NCBI GenBank assembly: GCA_963762315.1
Contig: CAVXKO010000004.1
Coordinates: 1,364,001 to 1,428,000, forward strand
Reading direction: 5' to 3'
DNA: 64,000 bases
DNA from: RPQJ01 sp963762315
GTDB lineage: Bacteria; Pseudomonadota; Gammaproteobacteria; Steroidobacterales; Steroidobacteraceae
The translations under genes were made by a program, and so were the position numbers. Positions 51,190 through 60,342 of the stretch are shown piece by piece. How positions within the stretch are numbered: position 1 is the stretch's first letter; the number at the start of each line of letters is the position of its first letter. Under the pieces are notes generated by a model. It did not search any database. It was not told the origin of the DNA and saw only the letters and a list, made by a program, of their open reading frames with translations.

Positions 51190-51894
51190 CTACTCTACCA
51201 GCAGCGACCGCTCGAGGCTTGCCAGCTCGTAGGTGTAGTGCTTCGGCGCACCCACGTGCGCCTTGACGATGACGTGGTCGCCGTCGTCCGTGACCCAGTT
51301 GTCGTATTGCGGATGCCCGTCGACCGCGCTGCCGCCGAGGATGTACCGGTACCGCCGGCAGCGGAAAGTGCCCGCAGGCACCGTGACCTCCTCGCGCCCC
51401 AGGAATTCCAGCCCGAACTCGATCGGGAGCAGCATCGGTCCGGTCGCGCCGTTGAACGCGTACGAGCTCATGAAGAGATTCGCAAAGTGCTGCCGGCGCG
51501 GCCCGGCCGGATCGAACATCGCGGTCATCAGCCCATCCGCGACGATGGCATGCGAGCCGAAGGCCCGGGCGCGCCTCGGCGTGGCGACACGCTGGCTCAC
51601 ACGGCCTTCCGCGGCGGTGAACACCTCGCCTTCGGCCTCGCGCTCCTCGAAGCGGAACCATCCCGACCCCACGAATCGGTCGGCCACCGTCAGTCGAATC
51701 GAGCAATCGCGCGGGTGCCAATCCGGACCCAGCGACCACGTCACGTCGCGCAGGACCTCGCCTTCCTCGATTTCGGACTGCGCCCGCACGATGCGGCTGC
51801 CGTCGCGATGCATGGTGAAGGTGAACCACTCGCGGCCGCGCTCGCCTGCGGGGCCCGTGTAGAGGAGCCTGCCTCGGATCGATCGATGCTGCAT
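51190..51894 (-). CDS. Hypothetical protein, beta-rich
   Basis: 234 residues without signal peptide or membrane helix. The pattern of alternating beta strands (GREWFTFTMHRDGSRIVRAQ, WSLGPDWHPRDCSIRLTV, VPAGTFRCRRYRYIL, YDNWVTDDGDHVIVKAHV) recalls lipocalin-like or DUF3108-like folds. I do not recognise the family. It shares direction with the fabH-like gene 31 bases downstream. Confidence 0.65.
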   Translation of the reverse strand: MQHRSIRGRLLYTGPAGERGREWFTFTMHRDGSRIVRAQSEIEEGEVLRDVTWSLGPDWHPRDCSIRLTVADRFVGSGWFRFEEREAEGEVFTAAEGRVSQRVATPRRARAFGSHAIVADGLMTAMFDPAGPRRQHFANLFMSSYAFNGATGPMLLPIEFGLEFLGREEVTVPAGTFRCRRYRYILGGSAVDGHPQYDNWVTDDGDHVIVKAHVGAPKHYTYELASLERSLLVE

Positions 51895-52091
51895 TGCCCC
51901 GTCTCCGGCCGCGCCCCCTGGGCGCCCTGCCTGCCCGGCAGCGTAGCGCGTTGGAGGTCCGGACGCACCCCGCCGCGCTCGCCAGGACGCCCGGGCCAGA
52001 ACGCCCGGGCGAGAACGCTTGGGCCAGAACGCTTGGGTTTGACCCGCAGGATGCGACTCTGGCTATCATCCCTGACCCGAGGGGAGGAATC

Positions 52092-52574
52092 ATGCGTCGA
52101 TTGGACTCGTGCATTGCGCTGCTGGTGGCGCTACTGGTGACCGGACCTGTGTTTGCCGCCGAAAAGGACAAGGCGGAGCGGGCCATTCGCGCCGGGGTCG
52201 ATGAATGGCTCGTGGCCTTCAAGGCCGGCGACATCGACCACCTGATGACGATGTACATGCCCGATGCGATCGTGGCCCTGCATGGGCAGCCGGCGCTCAA
52301 GGGCAAGGATGCCATTCGGGCGTACTTCGCGCCCCGCATGGGCAAGAGCGACATCGACTTCAGGATCGAAATCGACTCGATCCACGTGCACGGCAAGACC
52401 GCAGATCTCCTGAGCCGCTACTGGCTCACCGCCAAACCGCGCGGTGAAGGTCCCGTATACCGCGATGCGGGGCGCTCCGTGGTGCTCTACAAGCGCGACG
52501 CGGACGGCCGCTGGAAGATCCGGCTCGACATGGACCAGGACACGCCGGACGTCCGCTTCGAGGACGCCAAGTGA
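52092..52574 (+). CDS. Exported SnoaL/DUF4440-like protein
   Basis: 160 residues from ATG 52092, with GGGGAGGAATC before it. Signal peptide CIALLVALLVTGPVFAA. The mature part is an NTF2-like cone fold: AGVDEWLVAFKAGDIDHLMT, YMPDAIVALHGQPALKGKDA, then SVVLYKRDADGRWKIRLDMD. No catalytic residues can be assigned. Its stop overlaps the next gene's GTG start. Confidence 0.8.
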   Translation: MRRLDSCIALLVALLVTGPVFAAEKDKAERAIRAGVDEWLVAFKAGDIDHLMTMYMPDAIVALHGQPALKGKDAIRAYFAPRMGKSDIDFRIEIDSIHVHGKTADLLSRYWLTAKPRGEGPVYRDAGRSVVLYKRDADGRWKIRLDMDQDTPDVRFEDAK

Positions 52575-53239
52575 TCAGCGCGATCGACGTCTGGAAGTTC
52601 GTCCACATCCTGCTGTTCGTCTACTGGCTCGGCGCGGACCTCGGCGTGTTCCTGCTCGCGCTCGCTTCCAAGCGCAGCAACCTGTCGTTCGCCGAGCGCG
52701 CCCTTGCGCTCAAGATGGCCATGGTCATCGACGTCATGCCGCGACTCTCCTTCGCGCTGATGTTCCCGGTGGGCCTCGAACTTGCGGCGGCCAAGGGCTA
52801 CGTCGAACCGTCGGCGCTCGCGCGAAGTGCGTCCTGGCTGATCTCGGCCGGGTGGGTGAGCATCGTCATCGGCATGACGAAGCTCGAAGGCAAGCCGGTG
52901 GCGCACACGCTGGCCAAGGCCAATGCGGCACTGCACTGGGTGCTCCTCTTCGTCGTCGTCGGCATCGGCGCATCGTCGGTCCTGGGTCACGGCCCCTTCC
53001 CCGCCGGCTGGCTCGGCTGGAAGATCCTGCTGTTCGGGCTGATTTTTTTCTGCGGCATCATGATCGACCGCGAGTTCAAGCCGATGCTGCCGGCCTTCAC
53101 ACGGCTGGCGACCGAAGGCTCCCGGCCCGACATCGAGCGAGACATCACGCGAGCCGTGAACGGCGCCGTCGTCTGGGTGCTCGCGCTGTACGCCCTCGTG
53201 GCCGGCGTCGCGTTCCTCGGCACGGCGAAACCGTTCTAG
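52571..53239 (+). CDS. Integral membrane protein, unknown function
   Basis: 222 residues from GTG 52571, overlapping the previous stop (GTGA). About five membrane helices, e.g. KFVHILLFVYWLGADLGVFL, WVLLFVVVGIGASSVLG, ILLFGLIFFCGIMI and VVWVLALYALVAGVAFLG. A conserved-looking His in the first helix and several others could bind heme, as in CopD/DUF2269-type proteins, but this is speculation. Co-transcribed with the exported protein upstream. Confidence 0.7.
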   Translation: MISAIDVWKFVHILLFVYWLGADLGVFLLALASKRSNLSFAERALALKMAMVIDVMPRLSFALMFPVGLELAAAKGYVEPSALARSASWLISAGWVSIVIGMTKLEGKPVAHTLAKANAALHWVLLFVVVGIGASSVLGHGPFPAGWLGWKILLFGLIFFCGIMIDREFKPMLPAFTRLATEGSRPDIERDITRAVNGAVVWVLALYALVAGVAFLGTAKPF

Positions 53240-53309
53240 CGCCCGGCAGCGAATTCCTCGACACGCACGGGATTTCCGTTTCCACCTTCCCACGACTGGC
53301 ACGCAATCC

Positions 53310-54113
53310 ATGCCTACCGCACGCATCAACAACCACTCGATGTACTACGAAGTCCTCGGCCAGGGAGAACCCGTGCTGTGCATGGGCGGCTGGGGCACGT
53401 TTGCCCACGACAACCACGGGCAACTCGCGCGCGGCCTGGCGGATCGCTACCAGGTCATCGTGTTCGATTACCGCGGCATCTGCGATTCGGGCGACGACCT
53501 GAACGTGCCCTCGACGATGGAACTGCACGCGAACGACGCGATCGGCCTGCTCGATTACCTGCGTCTCAGCAAAGTGCACCTGATGGGACTCGTCGGCATG
53601 GGCGCCTGCGTGTGCCAGGAGATCGCAATTCGCCGGCCGGACCTCGCCCGCAGCATGCTCAACATGGGCGCCTGGTGCGAAGTGGACGATTTCCTGCGCG
53701 ACCAGCTCGAGATGTTCCGCTGGATCCACCGCGACCTCGGCTTCTTCGAATTCCAGAAGGCAGTGACGCTGCTGTCGTTCGACGCGGATTTCTACAACGC
53801 CAACAAGGAGCGCCTGCTCGGCCCGCAGGGCGGCTGGAAGGAACTCAACGGCCGCTACCAGGCGCACTCGCGGCTGATCGACGCCTGCGTGGGCTTCGAG
53901 TCGAAGTCACGGCTGAAGAGCATCCGCTGCCCGTCGCTGATCATCCATGCGGGCAAGGACGTGGTGACGGCCCCGCGCAACACGATTCCCATCGAGAAGG
54001 GCATCCCTGGCGCGAAAGGCATCCTCTGGGAAGATCTCGCGCACGTCGTCGCCGGCAAAGAACAGAAGATCCGCTTCGCGAACACGCTGTTCGACTGGCT
54101 CGGCGCGAACTGA
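53310..54113 (+). CDS. Alpha/beta-hydrolase-fold protein lacking the nucleophile serine
   Basis: 267 residues. The fold is clear: GEPVLCMGGWGTFAHDN (oxyanion strand), VIVFDYRGICDSGD, and the late acid and base in IIHAGKDVVTAP and DLAHVVAGKEQKIR. The nucleophile elbow, normally GxSxG, reads MGLVGMGACV, with Val95 where the serine should be. Either it is a non-hydrolytic member or it uses other chemistry. Reading frame is intact and the elbow sequence is unambiguous. Confidence 0.82.
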   Translation: MPTARINNHSMYYEVLGQGEPVLCMGGWGTFAHDNHGQLARGLADRYQVIVFDYRGICDSGDDLNVPSTMELHANDAIGLLDYLRLSKVHLMGLVGMGACVCQEIAIRRPDLARSMLNMGAWCEVDDFLRDQLEMFRWIHRDLGFFEFQKAVTLLSFDADFYNANKERLLGPQGGWKELNGRYQAHSRLIDACVGFESKSRLKSIRCPSLIIHAGKDVVTAPRNTIPIEKGIPGAKGILWEDLAHVVAGKEQKIRFANTLFDWLGAN

Positions 54114-54335
54114 CCCCGGCGACGGTCGTCGCCCCGCCCGCTCGACACGCGACATAACGCGGTCCGCCGACCGGGACGACAGGCGCCGCGCACGAACTGC
54201 CGTGGCCGCGCGACGGCCCCCGTCTCCCGAACTGTGACGCGGCACAAGTTCGGGGAAAGAACCTTATCTACACTCCAGAGCGCAATGGCCGTCGAACCAG
54301 GCGAATCGGCCGGGCACCACGACAGGAGCGTTCCT

Positions 54336-56540
54336 TTGTCCGCACTACCAGTGCCCCCTTTTGCGCAATCGTCGCCAGCACTCGCTGCCAACCCGGGGGC
54401 TGCGCGCCCGCCGCGCGTCGAAATCGTTGCACTGACGGACGATGACGCGCTGCTCGAACAGATCGGCCAGGCGCTCGACGGCGAGTCCACGATTCGACAC
54501 GCCGACTCCGTCGATGCGGCCCGCGAATTCATCCGGCCATTGCGGCCCTGCGTGCTGCTGCTCGATGCGCGAGGCCAACAGGACCTCGCAGCCACGGTCG
54601 ATGTCCTGCAATCGCCTGACGGCACGTGCGTCGCCGTCGTGCTGGCGACGGCGAACGAGAGCGCGAACGTCTCGAACTCTCTCAGGGGATCGGCAACCTT
54701 CGCCATCCTGCCGATTCCGGTCGAACAAGGCCAGACGATGGCCGTTCTCGAAGGCGCACGCGAAGAAGCCCTGGCTCGATTGACGCTGGCCACGCATCCC
54801 GTCACCGGGACGGCCGCATCCGCCGCTACTGCGGCACCGGCCGCACCCGCGGCACCGGCGGCACGGACGGCGCCCGCGACGATCGCAACGCCGTCTCCTG
54901 CCCTGGCGACGGAGTCGCGCCGCAACGATGCTCCAGAGACGGGCCCGGCAACGGTCACCAAGACCGGCTCGGCCGCCTCGGCCGGCGGCTTCAACCGGCG
55001 CTCGTCGCGTCCCATCCTGGCCGGCCTTGCGTTCCTTGTGGTCGCCGCGATCTGCGTGGCGTGGTTCACCTTGCGCACGCCGAGCCCGAGCGAGCACGCC
55101 CCCGCTGCCACGGGGACTGCGAAGCGGGTTGCCGAGCCCGACGTGCCGCATCCGCCGGCACCGAACGCAGCCGTGGTGCCTGCGGGCTCGAGCGACGAGC
55201 TGCTGGAAAAGGCGCACATCGCGCTCGGCGCCCGTCACTACACCGATCCAGAAGGCGACAATGCCCTCGCCTACTTCCGCGCCGTGCTCGCACAGGATCC
55301 CGCGAATGACGAAGCCCGGGAAGGCGTGCAGCGCATCGGCGCCCTGCTCGACGAGCGGCTGCAGTCGGAACTCGGGCAGCGAAAGTTCACCGATGCCGCG
55401 AGCACGCTCGCCAACCTGAGGTTGATCCGCCCGGACGATCCGGGACTGGCGCAGATCGACGCCAGGCTGGCCGAGATGCAGATTTCGGCAGCCATCGACG
55501 CCGGGAACATCGAGCGCGCAAGCCAGTTGCTTCTGCAGGCTTCGCAGCTCCGCACGCTGCCCGAGCCGGTCGCCGTGCGGTTGCGCAACGAGATCGGACG
55601 CCGGCAGGGAGACACGCGTGCGCAGGTGCTGGCGCAGCTCGTCACGACGCGAATCCGCGAAGGAAAACTGCTGGACCCGGCCACCGACAGCGCGAAGTTC
55701 CATCTCACGCAACTGCGCAATGTCCCGTCCGACCCGAGGGGACTGGCCGACGCCGCGACCGCGGAGCTGCAGGAGGCCTACTTGCTGAAGATTCGCGACG
55801 CCGCCGCACAGTCGGACCGCGAGGGCCTCGATCGCTGGCTGGCGGAAGCACGCGCCCTCGGCGTCAGCCCCACCCGGCTCGCCGACGCGATGCGCACCGC
55901 GCCGCCGACACCTGCAGTGCAGCCGACCATCCCTCAATCCGAGCGACTCGCGCAACTGGTGCAGGATCGCATCAGGGACGGTCGCCTGCTCGAACCGTCT
56001 CGAGACAGCGCCGTTGCCTACCTCAATACGCTGCGTGTCGAGGATCCGTCCGGAAGCGCAGTCGCGGCAGGCACTCGCGCCTTGTCGAACGCGTTGCTCA
56101 ACCGCGGGCGACAATCGCTGGCCGATCGGAATCTCGACGCAGCGCAGGCGGACGCCACCGCGGCCCGGCAGCTCGGCGTGAACACGGCGGAAGTGGATGA
56201 CCTCGAGCGAGCGATCCGTGCTGCGCGCGCGGCCTCCACGACAAAGTCGTTGCCGCCGGTGGAGATCAAGCGCACCCGGTACGTGCCGCCCGAATATCCG
56301 GCGGATGCCCTGAAAAAAGGCATCCGTGGCGAGGTACGGGTGCGCATCACCGTCGGTGGCGACGGCAAGGTCAAGTCGGCGACGGTGGTGAATTCGAACC
56401 CGGCTGCCGTGTTCGACCGGGCCGCACTCGACGCGGTTCGACGGTGGCGTTTCGCGCCTCCTGCGGTCGACAACCCCGACACCGAGGCGACGGTCATGAC
56501 CAATATCGTCTTCCGACCCGACGAAACGCAAAGACCATGA
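54336..56540 (+). CDS. TonB-C-terminal membrane protein with pseudo-receiver and helical repeats
   Basis: 734 residues from TTG 54336, chosen for AGGAG seven bases upstream; ATG 54285 is an alternative. Residues ~27-145 resemble a response-regulator receiver (VEIVALTDDD, CVLLLDARG, VVLATAN) in which the conserved Lys-Pro is IP, so phosphorylation is doubtful. An Ala/Pro linker follows, a membrane helix at 227-246, three related ~60-residue helical blocks with the core GRLLEPSRDSAVAYLNTLR, and a TonB_C domain at the end (YVPPEYPADALKKGIRGEV...AVRRWRFAPP). The C-terminal part should be periplasmic. It overlaps the kinase gene by four bases. Confidence 0.85.
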   Translation: MSALPVPPFAQSSPALAANPGAARPPRVEIVALTDDDALLEQIGQALDGESTIRHADSVDAAREFIRPLRPCVLLLDARGQQDLAATVDVLQSPDGTCVAVVLATANESANVSNSLRGSATFAILPIPVEQGQTMAVLEGAREEALARLTLATHPVTGTAASAATAAPAAPAAPAARTAPATIATPSPALATESRRNDAPETGPATVTKTGSAASAGGFNRRSSRPILAGLAFLVVAAICVAWFTLRTPSPSEHAPAATGTAKRVAEPDVPHPPAPNAAVVPAGSSDELLEKAHIALGARHYTDPEGDNALAYFRAVLAQDPANDEAREGVQRIGALLDERLQSELGQRKFTDAASTLANLRLIRPDDPGLAQIDARLAEMQISAAIDAGNIERASQLLLQASQLRTLPEPVAVRLRNEIGRRQGDTRAQVLAQLVTTRIREGKLLDPATDSAKFHLTQLRNVPSDPRGLADAATAELQEAYLLKIRDAAAQSDREGLDRWLAEARALGVSPTRLADAMRTAPPTPAVQPTIPQSERLAQLVQDRIRDGRLLEPSRDSAVAYLNTLRVEDPSGSAVAAGTRALSNALLNRGRQSLADRNLDAAQADATAARQLGVNTAEVDDLERAIRAARAASTTKSLPPVEIKRTRYVPPEYPADALKKGIRGEVRVRITVGGDGKVKSATVVNSNPAAVFDRAALDAVRRWRFAPPAVDNPDTEATVMTNIVFRPDETQRP

Positions 56541-58700
56541 GCAAGGCACATCGCCCGCCACCAGGCGAGCAAGGCACCCTGACCGGACGCATCTCCGGAC
56601 GCCTGCGCGACCGGGCCGCGACGGTCGGCTTCATTGTCCTGCTCGTTGCATTCATCGGGCTGGTGCTGGTGCCGGGTTACCGTCTCGCCAGCCAGCTTTC
56701 GGCCGACACTGCGGCGCTCAAGCTTGCCAGCGAGCATCGAGGCCAACCGGCGTCAATCGCCGGTTCCCTCACATCGATCCGCGACCGGCTCGCGTCCGGC
56801 GTTTATGTCGGGCAGGCGGTCAAGGGCCTTCGCGTCTCCGTGCATGACTTCGATCGGGCACTGGCGCAGCTCGAACGATCTGCGGCCGGCAATTCGGCCG
56901 AACTGCGCCAGATCGAGAACCTGTGGTCCGGTTACCGCAAGGCGCTGGAACCTGTCGCGGGATTCGAAGGCCTTCCCTACCGTGACTCGGACTCGGCCGG
57001 CGCACAGCTCACTGACCTCGGGCGCCAGCTCCTGAAGGACACGCGCGGTGCCATCAAGGCCAGCCGCAGCAGCACCGATCCGTTGAATGCCGCGTTGTCG
57101 TCAGTCAGCTCGCGGCTGCAGCAGCAGGTCGTCACGGCGTCCGCCACCCTGCGCACGCTGATGATCACCGGCGTCCTCTTCGCCTGCCTGCTGGTGGCGC
57201 TGCTCGCGTACTTTCAGTGGCTGAAGGCCCGCCACGAGCGGATGGCGGTCGAGGCGCAGAACCAGACGCGCGACATCCTGAGCACGGTCAAGGACGGGCT
57301 GTTCCTGATCGACGCCGACTTCCGCATCGGCAAGACGCATTCCGCCTCGCTGTCCGCTCTCTTCCGCCGCGACGACTTCAGCGACATGACGCTCGAGGAG
57401 CTGCTGCGCGGCACGGTGACCGAGAGGACGCTGGCCACGGCGACCAAGTACGTCAAGCTGCTCTGGGGCGAGCGCGCCAACGAAAACCTGATCCGAAGCA
57501 TCAACCCGCTGGCGGAAGTCGAGGTCCATTTCGATCGCGGGGACGGCGGCCGCGACCTGCGATATCTCGAGTTCGATTTCCACCGCGTGAAGGGCGACCA
57601 GGGGGTGCACCACGTCCTGGTCTCCGTCAACGACGTGACATCCAGGGTCCTGATGGCTCGCGAGCTGAAGGAGTCCCAGGCCAATGCCGAGGCGCAGATG
57701 GACACGCTGCTCGGGCTGCTGCAGGTCGACCCGCAGCAACTGGTGTCGTTCCTCGACGACACGGGTGCGGCCCTTTCCCAGGTCAACAATGTCCTCAAGG
57801 TCCCGGCGCGCGACGACGGAGATTTTCGCGCCAAGATCGACCAGTTGTTCCGCGAAATGCACCGTATCAAGGGCGAGGCCGCGACGCTCGGCCTGGGTTC
57901 GGTCGAGGGCCGCGCGCACTCGTTCGAGGACCTGCTGAAGGAATTACGCGATCGCCCGCAGTTGTCCGGCAATGACTTCCTGCCGCTCGTCGTCAGCCTC
58001 GACGAGATCCTCGGCCACCTGCACTCGATCCGTGACCTGGTGGGCCGGGCCGACGCGCTGCGGTCGACGGCGCTGCTTACGGCCGCACCGCGCGCACCCG
58101 TCGCGAGGCGTGGCCGTCAACGCGGCCGACCAGGACCTGGCGCCGCCGCTGGACGCGCTGGCCCAGCGCATTGCCGCGGATCTCGGCAAGAAGGTCCGGC
58201 TCGTCGCGTCGGGCCTCGACGCGGTGCCCGCCGAGATGCGCAGGACGGTGCGCGACGTCGCGATCCAGCTCGTGCGCAACGCGGTGGTGCACGGCATCGA
58301 GGATGCCGCTGCACGGCGCGGAACCCACAAGGACGAGACCGGCGTGCTGCAGCTGCACTTCAAGTCCCGCGACCAGGGCTTCGAGCTGGTGTTCCAGGAC
58401 GACGGGCGCGGCATCGTCGCCGAGCGGCTGCGTGAAACGGCGGTGCGCCGTGGCATCCTGAGCGCACGGGAGGCCGAGCAGCTCGACACGAAAGCGAGCC
58501 TGGCCATGATATTCAAGCCCGGCTTCTCGACCCACGACAGCGACACACGGGACGCCGGACGCGGCGTGGGGCTCGACTTCGTATTGAAAGCGGTTCAAGC
58601 GGTCGGCGGCAGGATCAATGTCGCCACCACGCCCGGCAACTACACCCGCTTTTCCATCCTGCTGCCGGCACCAGTCAGGCAACACGGCGCCGTCGCCTGA
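56537..58700 (+). CDS. Membrane-bound CheA-like histidine kinase, one frameshift
   Basis: About 720 residues when one extra base near 58105 is removed. Two membrane helices (residues ~29-47 and ~212-232) flank a helical periplasmic sensor. A PAS-like region follows (DILSTVKDGLFLIDADFRIG). Next is an Hpt domain with phospho-acceptor His442 in FREMHRIKGEAATLGLGS. The ATPase has N box RNAVVHGIEDA, then DDGRGI and GRGVGLDFVLKAV. It ends after the ATPase, with no CheW-like P5 domain. That differs from chemotaxis CheA and suggests control independent of chemoreceptor arrays. First in line with cheY- and cheX-like genes. Confidence 0.87.
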
Positions 58701-58726
58701 CGCCCGCCCCCTCTGGAAGCCCTCCG

Positions 58727-59122
58727 ATGGCAGCCACAGCACGTTCGCTCTCGAGGCCACTCCGGTTGCTCATCGTCGATGACTCCAACGTAATCCGCCG
58801 GCGAATCGAGCGCTGCCAGCAGATCGCCGACCTGCAGGTCGTCGGCCAGGCGTCGAACGGCGTCGAGGCGGTCGAAGTCTTCCAACGGACCGACCCGGAC
58901 ATCGTCACGATGGACATCACGATGCCCCGGATGGACGGCATCGAGTGCGTCGAGCGGCTGGTCGCGATCAAGCCGGACATCCTGATCCTGGTCGTCTCCG
59001 CGCTGGCCGACAAGGCGACCGCCGTGGAAGCCATGGAGCGAGGCGCCAATGGCTTCCTGAGCAAACCCTTCTCGGACCGTCAGCTGAACGAAGCGCTGGA
59101 AGAACTGATCGCGGGCGCCTGA
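58727..59122 (+). CDS. CheY-like single-domain response regulator
   Basis: 131 residues. Receiver only: acidic pair LLIVDDSNVI, phospho-acceptor Asp in VTMDITMPRMDG, Ser in LVVSALAD and Lys in FLSKPFSD. Without an output domain it probably acts by protein contact. It lies 26 bases after the CheA-like kinase, its probable phosphodonor. Confidence 0.93.
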   Translation: MAATARSLSRPLRLLIVDDSNVIRRRIERCQQIADLQVVGQASNGVEAVEVFQRTDPDIVTMDITMPRMDGIECVERLVAIKPDILILVVSALADKATAVEAMERGANGFLSKPFSDRQLNEALEELIAGA

Positions 59123-59129
59123 GACACCC

Positions 59130-59579
59130 ATGCTCGAGGAACAGGACATCCGCGCGTTCGTGCATGGCACGACCCGTTACTTCGAGGTTGCGGCGCAGCA
59201 GGCGGCCTCCGTGGGCTCGCCTTACCTCGTCACCAAGGGCGCGCCCGAAGCCCACGACTACAACGGCGTGATCTCGGTCTCGGGCCGCCGCAACGGCATC
59301 GTCTATTTCTCGGCGCCACGCGGCATGCTGACCGTGCTGCTGATGAAGATGAACGAGAGCAACGTCTCGCACGAATACCTGTGCGATGTGGTCGGTGAGG
59401 TTGCAAACACCATTGCCGGCAACGTGCGACGCGACCTGGGCAAGGACTTCGCGATTTCGGTGCCCACCGTCGTCTCCGGAGCAGGCAATGCGGTCGAGCT
59501 GCCGGCCGGCAGCCGGCCGGTCGTGATTCCGATCAACTGGCGCAGCCACGTGGCGAAACTGGTCGTCTGCCTGAAGTAG
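59130..59579 (+). CDS. CheX-like phosphatase
   Basis: 149 residues. The CheC/CheX/FliY phosphatase motif E-x2-N is in VGEVANTIAGNVRRDLG, with flanking VISVSGRRNGIVYFSAP and SRPVVIPINW typical of CheX. CheX dephosphorylates CheY-P, so kinase, regulator and phosphatase are encoded together. It starts seven bases after cheY. Confidence 0.88.
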   Translation: MLEEQDIRAFVHGTTRYFEVAAQQAASVGSPYLVTKGAPEAHDYNGVISVSGRRNGIVYFSAPRGMLTVLLMKMNESNVSHEYLCDVVGEVANTIAGNVRRDLGKDFAISVPTVVSGAGNAVELPAGSRPVVIPINWRSHVAKLVVCLK

Positions 59580-59603
59580 ACGCGTTCCCGCCGGAACGTC
59601 TTC

Positions 59604-59637
59604 GAAAAAAAAGCGCCCCCACGGAGGGGGGCGAAAA
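59604..59637 (-). terminator. Hairpin with poly-A/T flank after cheX
   Basis: CGCCCCC and GGGGGCG arms separated by ACGGAGG lie between runs of eight A (59604-59611) and five A. Only on the minus strand is the stem followed by a T-run, so as an intrinsic terminator it faces leftward, against the operon it follows. Confidence 0.4.
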
Positions 59638-59858
59638 ATGGGTGTCGAGCACGCGGGTTGATGCGCCTCGATGCGCACGCGTCCGGACCCCGGGGGTAAG
59701 GTCGCCCGAACATGCGCACACCACCCCCCTTGGACGTCGCCAGCCGGCAAAATCAATCGCAGGGGTCGATTTGCGTCGACCCGACCAGGGGCGGAAGATG
59801 GCGGTGCGCGGCCGTTCCGGGGCGACTCGCCCTGGGGCCGTGGCTCGAGGAGCACCCC

Positions 59859-60338
59859 ATGAAGGTTCACCGCATTGCCCTCACCGCATCCCTGCTCTGC
59901 GCCGTCCTGGTCGTGGCACCCGCCATGGCCGTTGCCGCCGTCGATCCATATCCGAACGGCTGCGTCAGCTGTCACGTCATCGACAAGGCCAAGGGCGTCG
60001 ACCATCGGCTGAGCGTCGCGCTGGCGAAATGGACTGGAGGCAAGATCGACGCCGGCCTGCTGGCAAAAGCCAAGGCCAGCGCGCCTGCCGGACTCACGCT
60101 GAAAGGCAAGCATCCATCTGCCGAGGACTCGCTCGAGGACGTGCCGTCGGGTTGCCTGGACTGCCACGGCGTCGACTCGAAGAAGGCGCCGCCGTTCTCC
60201 CGCCTGATCCACCTCGTGCACCTGACGGGCGGCGCGAGCAACACCTACGTCACGACGTTCAAGAGCGACTGCATGAGCTGCCACAAGCTCAGCACGCAGA
60301 CCGGCGCATGGTCGATGCCGAGCGGGCCTGAGAAATAG
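59859..60338 (+). CDS. Exported triheme c-type cytochrome
   Basis: 159 residues from ATG 59859 with GAGGAG upstream. Signal peptide IALTASLLCAVLVVAPAMAV. Three heme-binding motifs: GCVSCH, GCLDCH and DCMSCH. Several extra histidines (HRL, HLVHL, KGKHPS) could be distal heme ligands. Electron-transfer role in the periplasm; partner unknown. Confidence 0.87.
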   Translation: MKVHRIALTASLLCAVLVVAPAMAVAAVDPYPNGCVSCHVIDKAKGVDHRLSVALAKWTGGKIDAGLLAKAKASAPAGLTLKGKHPSAEDSLEDVPSGCLDCHGVDSKKAPPFSRLIHLVHLTGGASNTYVTTFKSDCMSCHKLSTQTGAWSMPSGPEK

Positions 60339-60342
60339 CCGC

